Assembly (NCBI GenBank): GCA_002221725.1
Contig: NJFT01000435.1
Location: 1 to 10,887, forward strand
DNA length: 10,887 nucleotides
Reading direction: 5' to 3'
From: Scedosporium boydii
Taxonomy: Eukaryota; Ascomycota; Sordariomycetes; Microascales; Microascaceae
Part shown: piece after piece, positions 1 to 8,906 of the stretch
How the letters are laid out: each line of letters opens with the position of its first letter
Position numbering within the stretch: the first letter of the stretch is position 1
Program-made: the position numbers and the translations under genes
The notes under the pieces: model-generated
What the model saw: the letters and a program-made list of their open reading frames with translations, nothing else
What the model was told of the DNA's origin: nothing
Database searches by the model: none

Positions 1-1156
1 GGGGGGGGGTTGTTGTCGATGATGAAAAGAGGTCAAACTATCGGCGGGACGGCGGGCTCATCTCGAGGTCGATGGAAAAACCACCCGCCTGAAATAATTG
101 CCGATGGAGAATGCAGGGGGGAAGTCAGGTGTTGATGATTTCGAGAGGATGGATCGATTGGGGGAGAGGTGTGCTTTTGGAGGTTTAGTTCGAACTCCCA
201 ATTCTCTTCGCAAATGTCTCTGGGAAGTTTTTTTAGTGCCAGGATTGATGACGGGGGACTGAGGTTGACAAGCAGCAGGATTGATTGGGTCTCGCGGCTC
301 TGGGGTCAAAACAAACCTGCCCGCTCACTGGTCAGACAAGCTCTTCGCCAGGTGCCCAGCTTTCGGACTTTGGAGCATGGAAGGGAGCAAGTTGCCGCAA
401 GGCAGCACTGTGTGGTTCGTGCGCGTCACTAGGAACAACGTCGGGCCTATGACCGCAGGCCACGTGAGTCCGCACCACTTTCTCCAGTACGTACCAGAAC
501 TTCACGTCACGACCTCAGTACTATTAAACTGCGAGATTCACTGGGTACAAATACAGGCATGGATCCTAGATTGACCCTGGCTGTCAAACAGACCTGAGTC
601 CAAGTAATACAAAGTAAAGTACAGGCACCCTCGCACTATCCTCGCATACATTTGCCCTGAATCGTCAGATTGCAGTCCCAGTTGACCTGTTGAGCATGCA
701 TGATGGCCAAAAGTAGCGCAAAATGTACTTCGGCTTTTTCTTTCTCCAAGAGGGAAAGGAAAAGGACTGACTGTCAGAGCTCCAGCTATTGATGGAGTTG
801 GAATTTGAGCTGTGCGATGAACTGCCTCGGGAGGCGGCAGGCGACGACAGTATGCCCAAGCGCCTGTTCACTAAGATCGACACCTTTTGACCCAAGGTAT
901 GCAGGTCTCCCTTACCATTTCCTTGCGGAGGAACAATTGAACAGGCGCATTTGTTGAGGATTCTCGCCCTTGCATGTATAGTCTTCGAGACTTTTTCGCT
1001 CAGAAAAGAGCCTCATGTATGCTCTTGTTACTTCGACACACCACCTCAACAGAGAATCACAAATTGCTGAAACACTTGGAAGCTGTGAGAATCATGATGC
1101 GAGATATGGATAGGATTGCGGCCTAGACTACCATAAACATATAGACGGACAATAAA
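1..1156. other. Intergenic region without a recognisable gene; possible leader of an off-window gene
   Basis: No open frame here reads like a conserved protein. The open frames present are short, mutually overlapping and rich in Ser, Arg and Pro without pattern, as expected for noncoding fungal DNA. Read on the minus strand, the first 60 bases are CT- and CA-rich (CATCATCGACAACAACC then a C run), which resembles the leader just upstream of many fungal start codons. I infer that a minus-strand gene may start just beyond the left edge. A CACGTG E-box lies at 461-466, a sequence recognised by bHLH-type regulators, but a single hexamer means little. The region ends at a GAA microsatellite. Nothing else could be assigned. 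Confidence 0.4.
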
Positions 1157-1190
1157 GAGGAGGAGGAAGAAGAAGAAGAAGAAGAAGAAG
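1157..1190. repeat. (GAG)3(GAA)8 trinucleotide microsatellite
   Basis: Three GAG units are followed by eight uninterrupted GAA units and a final G. The tract is purine-only on the plus strand. It lies outside any supported reading frame, about 400 bases beyond the stop codon of the ubiquitin-like gene, so it is probably intergenic or in a distal 3' UTR. Such tracts are length-variable and could serve as a strain marker. Confidence 0.9.
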
Positions 1191-1593
1191 TCGTTATCCT
1201 CAAGTTAAGAATGGGAATTCCGCTGTGCTACACCCTACACGCTGTGCTTGATACAACTTGTGTCGAAGCAAAGAAAACTGGATATCCATGATGCCATCCC
1301 AACCTAATGCCACCCTGTTACCCCGATAACGCCGAGAAATTTGAACAGAAAAGTTGATAAAGGAAGAAGACATGAGAGCTGTTTGTGAAACAAAGAGGAA
1401 TGTGTAGACCGGGCGAACAGCGGAATGATAGTTTCAGGTCGTTTTCTTCAATCGCCGAACGTGAGCCCGCCTTTCTTTTTTTTCGGAGACGCGTCCCGAG
1501 AAACCGCTCAGTGCGCCCCATTTTGATTATTTCGTAAAGGGTGAGAGGGAAGTCCTCCGCCGCTGAATGGCTCATGGGAGGGAAAATCGCTCT
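1191..1593 (-). other. Probable 3' flank / 3' UTR of the ubiquitin-like gene
   Basis: This stretch directly follows the stop codon at 1596-1594 on the minus strand. No canonical AATAAA is visible on the sense strand, which is common in fungi. An open frame on the same strand at 1575-1318 begins 18 bases after the stop; it is basic in the middle and hydrophobic at the end, and I recognise no family in it. I treat it as 3' UTR, although an unannotated last exon cannot be excluded. Confidence 0.4.
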
Positions 1594-3226
1594 TCACCTT
1601 TCCTGCTTCTTCCTCGTCTTTGGAATTATAGTCCTAGCATGAACGATCGTAATGCCTCGAGGAGGAGGAGGGGCCTGCCAGGTGCCACGACCAGCGCCCG
1701 GGGGCACTCCGGCGGGAGGTGGGTTATGAAGAAGGTGGGGTGGCACGGCAGCGTGAGGGCCGTGAGGGACATGAGGCGGAGGTGGAGGGGCTCCACGTCC
1801 TCGCCCGAGAGGCTGATTCGGAGGTATCATACCACCACCTCGGCCTCTTCCAGTCCCAACCGTAACGGTTTGCATTTGACCCCCTGGGGTAAACGACGAC
1901 CAGCCCGAACCAGAGGAACTGGGGTGTAACGGTTTCTTCTTCTTTTTCCACGGCCACAGGACCATCGAGATAAGCATGCCCGGTTCGACAACAAACTCCC
2001 AGAGCTCGGGAAGAATAACAGCGTTGCGCGTCTTGACGCCCATGTCCTTGGTTGGTGAGCCATTCCCGTTTACAACACTGCCTACAAAGCCGGCTGGTGG
2101 CGCCTCGGCCGCCGGTGAGCCCGAGGACGAGTCCTCACTGTGTTGCGATTCTTGCGGGGGTTGCACATAACTCGTCAGCTTGGGGTTGATAGAAGCAAAC
2201 TTTTCAGATTCCCAGACATCCCAAGCTATGAGGTCGTAATGGCCTGCCTTCACCTGGCTACCAATATCATCCACATGGCCAAGTGCTTCGTTGATTAAAT
2301 GCTTTGTTCCCTACGAAAAGACAATGTTAGCACGGATTCTGCACATCTTTCATAGGCCGTCATCTATTCTGGTTGCATGTGAAGACAGAGGAAAAAAGAA
2401 AAAAGAAAAGAAAAGAAAATTAAACAATGAAAAAGTGGGGGATAAAACAAACCTTCCATGTCCTGGCCTTTTTCCATGGAAACAAGAATGTGCGTCCCAG
2501 GCAGTCTCTGAACCGAATAGGCAACTTCTGGAGTGGTCGATCGGGATCTCTCTCCCACGGAACGAAAAAGTAGCCTTCGGCCTCAGCAGTCTCCCCAGCA
2601 TTTGGCTCTGATAGAACTGGACCGCCCTCGGCCGATGGTCCAGGTACTGCGTGTTGACTCGCTCCTCTATCTTCACTCCTCTCAAGAAGATCCGCAAGGG
2701 GTTCTGGCAATGCAAGTTGGCTTATGGCAACCTCCAAGGGCTGTCCCATGCCGGAGGGGGGCAACCACGCGTCCGAAGGCGGATCGCGGGTGTTTTCTCC
2801 GTGGTGTGACTGAGATGGGGATCCTGGCCTAGATGAGATGACCTCTTTGGCCTTTCCTTTCCTAATCTCCTCTCGCCGACGCTCCTGCGCGAGAATTTCC
2901 TCCGGCGATAGAGTTTCGGATGCAGTTTCTGACACTGCATCCCAGTTTGGGTCATCTATGTCACTGTCGCTCCCAGCATCCTCACCGCCAGAGTTGTCAG
3001 ATATACCATCGGATTCCGAAAGAGCAGCACCGGATGTGTCTGGCGCAGTCCTCCCAGTCGTTAGCACAGCCGGTTGTTCCATGAGGCCAATGTTGTTGAT
3101 GCTCTGTTGTATAGGGTGGGCAGCCTCGGAGCCCGTCTTGGTTGTCGATTCATGTTTACTATGAGACCCATCTGGAGATAGCGGCACATCAGATCCTGCG
3201 TGCGACCCCACAGGAGGATCGGCCAT
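1594..3226 (-). CDS. Fungal ubiquitin-like-domain protein with acidic N-terminus and Pro/RG-rich tail (two exons)
   Basis: Exon 1 is 3226-2453 (258 codons) and exon 2 is 2310-1594 (238 codons plus stop), giving 496 residues. The ATG at 3226 has a strong start context (GCCGCCATGG). Residues 1-230 are mostly disordered. They include an acidic Ser/Asp/Glu stretch (about 68-110) and a charged helix-like segment (about 109-127). Residues 235-379 match the fungal ubiquitin-like domain (I believe Pfam ULD_2): LPIRFRDCLGRTFLFPW at 235-251, GHYDLI at 281-286, AVILPELWEFVVEPGM at 355-370 and SMVLWPW at 373-379. About 65 Ser/Pro/Gly/Glu-rich residues (about 288-353) separate the last two parts, where family members I recall have only a few. 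After a KKKKK run the tail (386-496) is low complexity, with GRGRG motifs near 412-431, PPPPP at 433-437 and PPPP at 472-475. The molecular role is unknown. The fold suggests protein-protein interaction, and RG/Pro tails often bind RNA, SH3 or WW partners (inference). The domain call is fairly sure; the function is not. No neighbour helps. Confidence 0.85.
2311..2452 (-). other. 142-nt phase-0 intron within the ubiquitin-like domain
   Basis: On the minus strand the donor is AAG|GTTTGT (intron starts at 2452) and the acceptor is CGTAG|GGA (intron ends at 2311). A perfect fungal branch-point sequence, GCTAAC, lies at 2331-2326, about 15 bases before the acceptor. The middle of the intron is very T-rich (runs of TTTTC at about 2390-2420). 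Splicing joins ...KKARTWK to GTKHLINEALGH, restoring the continuous helix of the ubiquitin-like domain, which supports both boundaries. Without splicing, the frame stops ten codons after the donor. GTTTGT is a less usual donor than GTAAGT or GTATGT. Confidence 0.88.
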
Positions 3227-4758
3227 GGCGGCGCAGTATGCGACTGCCTGAAAGTGGGCAAGTCTCTCAGGACTTCCTCCAAGCTCCCCTTCGATTGATA
3301 CCCCACTCCGGATTTCTTTTTTCTCTGGGGTTGTTAATTATCAATCTGTCAATATTCAGGGGGGGTTTCCTTTTGCGTTTTCTCTTTAATCCCCCTTGCC
3401 TCGCCACTAGCAAACAACGTCTCGAAGCTCGAAAGTAAGTACCTTTGGGCTCGACAGAGCAAGGGTGGGCGGCTGACCAAGACAGGTGTGGTTAAATGTG
3501 GCGGGGTAGAAGAGAGTGAATCATGGATGTTGCCCAAGCCTTCGAGATTTAGACCTGACAAGGGGCTTGTCTGCGGCTGTGATGCAGGCGTGTAGCCAAT
3601 CTAGGAGATATAAAACGTAGCGTTGTCTCGGCGTCGTAGACCAATACAGGTCGCATCGCCTAAACCCTGGAACTGGCTGGTGGATCGATCAGAAGCCCTG
3701 TCTTGGAATCAGCCTAGAGAGTGGGTAAGTTTGGACGCTTGGAAAGCGCACCGCCTCGCTTGTTCAGTCCTGAGAAAACCGGGAGCTTGAGAGCTTGAGG
3801 TCTTTTCAGCAGTCTAGACGTTGTGGGGGACGCAGGATTCTGTGTACCGATCGCCGACTGGTGAGCACACGCCAATAGTACGGATATTGATTTATCCAGT
3901 TCTGCCCTGGTGTGGCGACGGACGGACTAGGGGGAAGCAGGCGTCGAAGAGTGCGGTGGCTTGTTGGGATCTGGGGTGTTGACCAATTGATGAAAGGACC
4001 CAAAGGGCCATCGAATGATGCGGGTTCTACGTGAGACGCACTACTCGGCGGAGGAGAGACGGAGAGAGGTCGTCGTTCGATACGACATCTGGTTGCAGAG
4101 GAGGCAGTGTGACACAAACCACAATTACAGGCGGGACGGACTCGGTAGGAGCGTAGCCAGTGTACACAATCGATACGAGTCTTGTAGTACGCAAGCACTA
4201 CGCGGTACTGGTAAACAACCAATTTGAACACTCCAAGTGTCGTTTATGTTTTAGAGTTACGTACGGGCCGGAAGGGAAGGTCGTGACCACTGATGGATTT
4301 CGAGGTGGGGTTCATTGTTTTCTGGTCCGGCAACGGCAACAGCAACGGTAACAGCAACGGAAACGCAAATTGAACTGCAGGCAGAAACATCAGCGGAGCG
4401 ACAGCAACCAACGTCTTACAAGACCAAACTCAAGTCCGAGCCGACCGGCTTAATAGATCACCGAATCTCCCTCCCCCGGCATTACGAATATAGTATAATA
4501 CGCCGCGTAAGGACAAAAGGACCGTGGAAGACTTCGTCGAGGTGGGTGGATTGCAGGGTGAGAAACTAAAAAATGATCACGACGTCTGTCGATCGAGGGA
4601 CGCCTTGGATCATCTCGATGGCTCGCCTTGATGGACTTTGACGCAACACTGTCCACCTGGTCGCCCATGGGGGTGTGGTTATCCTGTTGTGAGGATTTAG
4701 GATGCGAATCCTCGTACGCGAAATTTTCTTCTGCGCAAGTATTTTATTGATCATGCTC
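3227..4758 (-). promoter_or_regulatory. Upstream region / promoter of the ubiquitin-like gene; no coding gene seen
   Basis: No frame here looks conserved. The longest open frame (minus, 4231-3806) is rich in Arg, Ser, Pro and Cys, matches no family I know, and is judged chance. On the minus strand an acceptor-like CCCACTTTCAG ends about 25 bases before the ATG at 3226, so a 5' UTR intron is possible. A TATAAAA at 3609-3615 is on the plus strand, where no downstream gene is visible, so it is probably accidental. The 6-bp minisatellite at 4328 is listed separately. The size of the region, about 1.5 kb, is ordinary for a regulated fungal gene. Confidence 0.4.
4328..4363. repeat. 6-bp tandem minisatellite, consensus CRGNAA, six units
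   Basis: Six consecutive hexamers read CGGCAA, CGGCAA, CAGCAA, CGGTAA, CAGCAA and CGGAAA, followed by a partial CGCAAA. Variation is confined to the second and fourth positions of each unit. The tract sits in the noncoding region between the two genes, and in no frame does it extend into a convincing protein. Confidence 0.8.
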
Positions 4759-5240
4759 TTATTCTTCGTCGAAATTGACGAATGTGTCCTGGGTTGCGAA
4801 CCGCCTCATTGAGGCTCTTATAAGTGATGTACCTCTCCCCGGACTCATCATCTTTCCGAGCATGCCGCCACTCATCGGCCTCATGATTCACCCGCACACG
4901 GGCGCTATGTGCATCATACCGAAAAGAATATGAAATGACTCGCGTCGAAGGGGAGAAATTCCCGTGTCACTGCAGGGGCGCAAAAGCAAGAGACGGCTCC
5001 CGTCCGTCCGTAGCTGCATCATTTAGCATTTACGCTGAGAAGAACATTGAAGTCTCTCACATACCGAAAAAGAGGAGTGTGTCGATAATACCAAGAAAAA
5101 TTCTACTAAGTGTCAATGTGTCTGTCTACGCAATCTAGTGTAAGCCCATCATCGTCCTCAATGCACCACCTTGCTCCCACATCTTCAAGCGCTATGATGC
5201 GGTGACGAGGCTTCTTAAACACGGCGGATATACAAGTATA
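4759..5240 (-). other. Region with coding-like minus-strand frames but no complete gene model (possible relic or small gene)
   Basis: Three minus-strand frames look protein-like. One ATG-started ORF (4884-4759, 41 codons) encodes a Met/Gly/Arg-rich peptide ending TQDTFVNFDEE, with AATAAAA starting 9 bases after its stop. An overlapping frame, about 4965-4750, reads as a strongly charged segment containing SLNEAVRNPGHIRQFRRRI. A third, about 5238-5107, contains RHRIIALEDVGARWCIEDDD. The last two have a marked excess of purines at codon position 1, as real coding DNA often does. A good donor (GGTATGTGAG, minus, at about 5065) pairs with CAG at about 5014, but no intron choice joins the frames without a stop. 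I recognise no family. It may equally be the distal 3' flank of the zinc-finger gene. Confidence 0.25.
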
Positions 5241-5903
5241 CTTATGGAAAAAAAACAAGAAGGAAAAGGAAGAAAAGATAGAGTCTCAATGAGATAAAAT
5301 AAAATAAAAAGACAGTATATTACTCTCTGCGCCGCCAAAATCAGATCCTAGAGACTCTCCATATTAGGATCGAAGCACTGAAGATAAAAGAAAACCGATT
5401 CCACATTAAGGCCCATCGTGATACAAAATAAAACTCAACCCAAACAACGAAGACTATACAATATATGAAAACCCAGATAGACCAATGCAGAATAGAGATG
5501 CGCTATTTCCAAACTTGTATCATCAGTGTGAGTGTATTTTTATGTTCTTGACATGTGCAGAAGGGAAGAAGTAGAAAAGAGAAGCAGAAAAGAGAAGGGA
5601 AAAGGAAATGATGAGGAATGGGGTATAAAAATATATCGAGAGACGTTAATGAATAGCATTGCCCTTTCCTGTATACCGTCCGTTCAAAACAAGCCGTGAA
5701 GAAAAAGAAAAGGAAAAGGAAACTAGTAAGGAAATAAAGAAGAAAAATATAGAGAACAGGATAGAACACCGCCAAAATGTTGGAAAAATAATTCACATAT
5801 TTTTTCCCCTAACCCCTATTTTTTCTGGATGATATGAATTGGTAAACGTCTCAAGAATAAAAGGAAAGAAGGAAAAAAAAAAACGATTAAAAACAAATGG
5901 TCT
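5241..5903 (-). other. Likely 3' UTR / terminator region of the zinc-finger gene
   Basis: The sense (minus) strand downstream of the stop at 5904 is T-rich, with runs such as T11 opposite 5873-5883 and repeated TTTTCC blocks around 5560-5740. This is the usual look of fungal 3' UTR and terminator DNA. Open frames here are dominated by Phe and Leu from T-rich low-complexity sequence and are rejected as genes. The exact poly(A) site cannot be placed: no AATAAA is obvious on the sense strand within this block. Confidence 0.5.
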
Positions 5904-7373
5904 CTATTCCGGCTCGCCATCAGCATCTTCTTCCGAATCATGAGCGTGGCGGTTGACGGGCGGTCTCCGAGCCGCAACCAATTCCTTGGCGGTGGTCTTG
6001 AGTGGGACGACGAGTTCCCACTTATCCTCACTCACGCGGCGAACGATGTTGACAGAAGGGCTCGATGCCCAATCCGTGAGGGTGCTATCTTGGTCTCCCC
6101 CAAAGACGACTCTGGGCTCACCAGGCTTGTCGAGGTGCCGGGCCACATGCTCCATGCGGTCGTCCCAGGCATTAGGACTATTGAAGTCGGTAGTGCAGCC
6201 CTCGGCGGGGCACCGCATGTACTGAGGCATTTGGCACCTCTTGCGCTCTGCTTGTCTCTGCATTTCGCGGAGGAGGGCATCCCACTCGGGGGACTTGTTG
6301 TTGTTGGAATCCTTGTACTGGTCCGGAATATGCATGCGCCGAACGTGCTGTGTAAAGAGATCCTTCCTATTGAAGATGGCCCCTCCGGAGTCCGGGTTGG
6401 CACGCATACATCCCGGGTCGGTGCAAACCCAATAGTATAGAATGACATGCTGTGAAAGCACGTGGCGCTTCCATTCATTCTTGCTGTTGAAGGTGGCCGT
6501 GCAGCCAGCATAGTCGAAGACACATTTCAGTGGCCTGGAGTGGATTCTTTGGATATGGTCTTGGAGGTCGCTGTTGGTTCTAAACATTTCGGCGCAGGTG
6601 CCGCAATGTACACTCCGAGAGGATGAAGCTGTCGTTCGTCTGGACTTCTTGTTATTGGCCGTCATATTGTTAACTTGCCGGTCGCGCTTGCGAGGCGGAT
6701 AGGACTTGGTGGGCGTAGCCTTTTTGCCGCGACTAGGGGCCGGGCTATCGACGTCCATACGATCCGCTTGGTGGAAGGGAGCCGGTATCTCTCTAGAGTC
6801 GCTCATAATGTCAGTCATACCGTCCGGGTGATAGCCATCGGCACTTCCTCCGGGCGATGCTGGGGAGTAGACGCCGCCACCGTGTGCCAGGTGGCTAGGT
6901 TCGGAAGCCACAACGATGGTGGAGTTCTCGGCATGGTCGGAATAGGGATGGTGGCCAACCTCTCCGAGATTCACGTATCCCTGTGGATGGCCTCCCATGC
7001 CTCCGTCATCCCGTCCGAATGGGAAATAGTGTCCGATATGTTCGCCATGGGGCGCGGGGGAGAAGGCGTTGCGAATTACGGGGGACATGGGGCTGAAGTT
7101 CTCGGAGTCCAGGAGGGGGCTCGGCATTGTGCTGGCAGGGCTTTGAGCCTGAGACGGGGTTTGTTCGTATGGTCCTAGCATGCCGAGGCCACGATTGTCG
7201 AGATTCTTCACCTGGGAATAATAAGGATCAAAGGGGTGGAAAGCAGGGGACGAACGACTCCAAGGTGACATCTCCGAGGGGTAAGGGTAAAGAGCTTCGT
7301 CCGGGGATGCAAAGAGATCCTGAGGGAAGGGGAGATGGCTCCCAAGTGGCCGTGTAGCCTGCTGGAAATCCAT
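5904..7373 (-). CDS. C2H2-type zinc finger protein, putative nuclear regulator
   Basis: Single exon, 489 residues. The ATG at 7373 has a suitable context (ATACCAATGG) and no in-frame start lies nearby upstream. Residues 1-205 are low complexity, rich in Pro, Ser, Gly, His and Tyr, typical of a fungal activation or regulatory region with many SP sites. A bipartite-like basic stretch (about 215-247, with PPRKRDRQ and NNKKSRR) is a likely nuclear localisation signal. Four zinc-finger units follow: C257/C260/H273/H278 (classical spacing), C284/C291/H304/H309 (six residues between cysteines), C317/C322/H343/H348 (20 between the pairs) and C388/C393/H409/H413 (15 between the pairs). The segment NEWKRHVLSQHVILYYWVC links fingers 2 and 3 and is a pattern I associate with a fungal family of C2H2 proteins. 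The C-terminus (about 418-489) ends in an acidic EEDADGEPE. All zinc ligands are present. Target genes are unknown; DNA binding is inferred from finger 1. The irregular fingers may instead bind protein or RNA. Confidence 0.92.
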   Translation of the reverse strand: MDFQQATRPLGSHLPFPQDLFASPDEALYPYPSEMSPWSRSSPAFHPFDPYYSQVKNLDNRGLGMLGPYEQTPSQAQSPASTMPSPLLDSENFSPMSPVIRNAFSPAPHGEHIGHYFPFGRDDGGMGGHPQGYVNLGEVGHHPYSDHAENSTIVVASEPSHLAHGGGVYSPASPGGSADGYHPDGMTDIMSDSREIPAPFHQADRMDVDSPAPSRGKKATPTKSYPPRKRDRQVNNMTANNKKSRRTTASSSRSVHCGTCAEMFRTNSDLQDHIQRIHSRPLKCVFDYAGCTATFNSKNEWKRHVLSQHVILYYWVCTDPGCMRANPDSGGAIFNRKDLFTQHVRRMHIPDQYKDSNNNKSPEWDALLREMQRQAERKRCQMPQYMRCPAEGCTTDFNSPNAWDDRMEHVARHLDKPGEPRVVFGGDQDSTLTDWASSPSVNIVRRVSEDKWELVVPLKTTAKELVAARRPPVNRHAHDSEEDADGEPE

Positions 7374-7544
7374 TGGTATAGATGCAAAGCAGAAAAGTAA
7401 TAAAGGAAGACTAAGAAGGTTCCTCAGTGAGGCCTAGGAAACAATGGTGTGGTATGCTGGATGTTGGGAGAGCTAGAAGGGAGGAGAAGGGCAAGCTTTC
7501 AATGGTCGATAAACACTGGCTCCTGCAGATTCGGGACTTGTAAT

Positions 7545-7859
7545 CTAGCCGGGACTGTGTTGTGAAGTTGCGTTGCGAAGGTTTGACATTGAATTCCGTG
7601 CAGAGGTGTAAGGCAGATTGCTTCCGGGGCTGGACGTCGTGCGCGACCTGCGGAATCGCAAGTAACCGGTTGGATGGTGGATGGTGGACTGAGGGCTGCC
7701 AATGTAAGTAATTGATGTATACTGGCAAGATAGCAATGGATCGAGGTAGACTTGAGAGAACGAAGGAAGGATTGTCGAAAACAACGAAGGTGGCGAGTAT
7801 GGCAGAGAAGTAAGAGGCCAGAAGAAATCCAGAAATGGGGATGCTCGCTTTAAGAACAT
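7545..7859 (-). other. Upstream ORF of 104 codons in the leader of the zinc-finger gene
   Basis: An ATG at 7859 opens a 104-codon frame that ends with TAG at 7547-7545, 171 bases before the main ATG at 7373. It has one internal in-frame ATG at 7589, which leaves a 14-codon minimal version. The product is rich in Ser, Pro, Phe and Leu and resembles no family I know, so it more likely acts on translation than as a protein. Long leaders with upstream ORFs are well known for fungal regulators such as GCN4/cpcA. Whether the mRNA includes this segment is inferred, not seen. Confidence 0.35.
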
Positions 7860-7995
7860 TTGGAGGTACGACGTATTGCTTGAAGCAAAGATTGACTGCA
7901 AGTCGGGATGTTTATGTTGGCGAAGTACGAAGTACAGTGCTGTAAAGAGAAGAGGAAACTACTTCTCGGGAAAGGGGAGGGGGTGTACAGAGGGT

Positions 7996-8050
7996 GGTGA
8001 GGCGTGTGAGAGGGAGGCGTGAGGGAGGCGTGTGGGAGGTGTGTGAGAGA
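7996..8050. repeat. Degenerate 12-13 bp tandem repeat, core GGGAGGCGTG
   Basis: About four imperfect units built around GAGGCGTGTGAG or GGGAGGCGTGAG follow one another. The last is diverged (GGGAGGTGTGTGAGAG). The tract is G/A/T-rich on the plus strand and CT-rich on the sense strand of the zinc-finger gene. It lies within the likely core promoter, so variation in copy number could alter expression (inference). Confidence 0.7.
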
Positions 8051-8389
8051 GCCAGGTCCAATTTGAACTGCACTGCTGCACACTGCCAGCTTGGAAAAGA
8101 CCTAGAAGCTGCTGGGCACTCCATGATGTACCCTGGTGTGTGGTATGCGGAAGAGTAACCTCGATGTCTGCCATTGAAAGTCCGGGCTTTCGTTCAATAC
8201 GCTACTGCCTGTTCTTCTTTTTTCTTTCTCGATTTTGTGCCTCTATCTTGTGTTTGCAGAGTCCCCTCTCTGACCAGTAGGCGCCCTTCTCTTTTCTGCG
8301 CGCTTATCTTGTATGAAAACGAAACTGTGAGTGTGAAGAGGTGAAGAGAGTCGTCCCGCAGCAGCTCATCTGGGGAATTTAGCTATCAT

Positions 8390-8398
8390 TACTTCGTA
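8390..8398 (-). repeat. TACGAAGTA motif copy (reverse orientation)
   Basis: TACTTCGTA on the plus strand is TACGAAGTA on the minus strand. It is one of six copies of the TACGAAGT octamer in the right third of the window. The others start at 7926, 9738, 9940, 10802 and 10814. It may be a dispersed short-repeat remnant or a protein-binding site. Confidence 0.6.
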
Positions 8399-8906
8399 GT
8401 AGAGAGATGTGTGCGTTCAACACGCAGCGATTATTAAGAAAAGGACAAACATTTCATGGGGACATTACTTTGTACCTGGGCCGAGATTGGCGGCTCTCTG
8501 TTTCTCAGGACCCTTGTGGCTCAGTCTCCCCGATGCACCAAGCCAGCAAAATGTCACCATGGTGCCTGTGTACAAGTAGCTCACTCACTTACAGGGCCAG
8601 ACCTTATTTCACGGAGACCGGAATCAAGCTGCTGCACTTTGATGGACCATCCCCATCATTGAAGGACAGCGTCGCATAGGGGGAATCACTTTAGCATTCT
8701 TGCCCCCCCCCCAGCCCTCCAGATTTGAGAATAATACGGCACTGGCGAGGACAAAGTATCTTCCTCTTCGGGCCCACCTTCTCCATGTCGAGGACCAGGT
8801 CAGCATGGGGTATGGTTGGAATATGGACAGACAGGAGAAATAGGCAGTACACGCCGGGGGTGGATCTTCCAAACCCAAGACAGGACGCGGAACTGAATAA
8901 CTCTTA

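Larger units (their letters stand above)
7374..8200 (-). promoter_or_regulatory. Long pyrimidine-rich 5' leader and promoter of the zinc-finger gene
   Basis: Read on the minus strand, this region is CT-rich throughout (for example CCTCCCTCACGCCTCCC and CCACCATCCACC), a hallmark of fungal core promoters and 5' UTRs. A dense CT block at about 8050-7960 is followed by CA-rich sequence around 7920, so I infer transcription starts near 7960-7900. That would give a leader of more than 500 bases. No TATA box is obvious. Between 7900 and the main ATG the only upstream ATGs are at 7859 and, in the same frame, 7589. If transcription started before 8174, two more upstream ORFs of about 70 codons (ATGs at 8174 and 8124) would enter the leader. 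Confidence 0.5.

Noticed and set aside
1318..1575. 85-codon minus-strand frame right after the ubiquitin-like gene
   Set aside because: It begins 18 bases past the stop on the same strand, as expected of a 3' UTR frame, and shows no domain. A hidden last exon is possible but unsupported.
3806..4231. 141-codon minus-strand open frame upstream of the ubiquitin-like gene
   Set aside because: Composition is Arg/Ser/Pro/Cys-rich without periodic structure or known motif. It lies in probable promoter DNA.
5503..5796. 97-codon minus-strand frame rich in Phe and Leu, resembling a membrane protein
   Set aside because: The apparent hydrophobicity comes from T-rich low-complexity sequence in the 3' flank of the zinc-finger gene.
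7959..8174. ATG at 8174 as an alternative start for the zinc-finger gene (71-codon frame)
   Set aside because: No clear intron links it to the main frame, and the ATG at 7373 has a good context and a natural N-terminus. It could only be an upstream ORF if transcription starts earlier than inferred.
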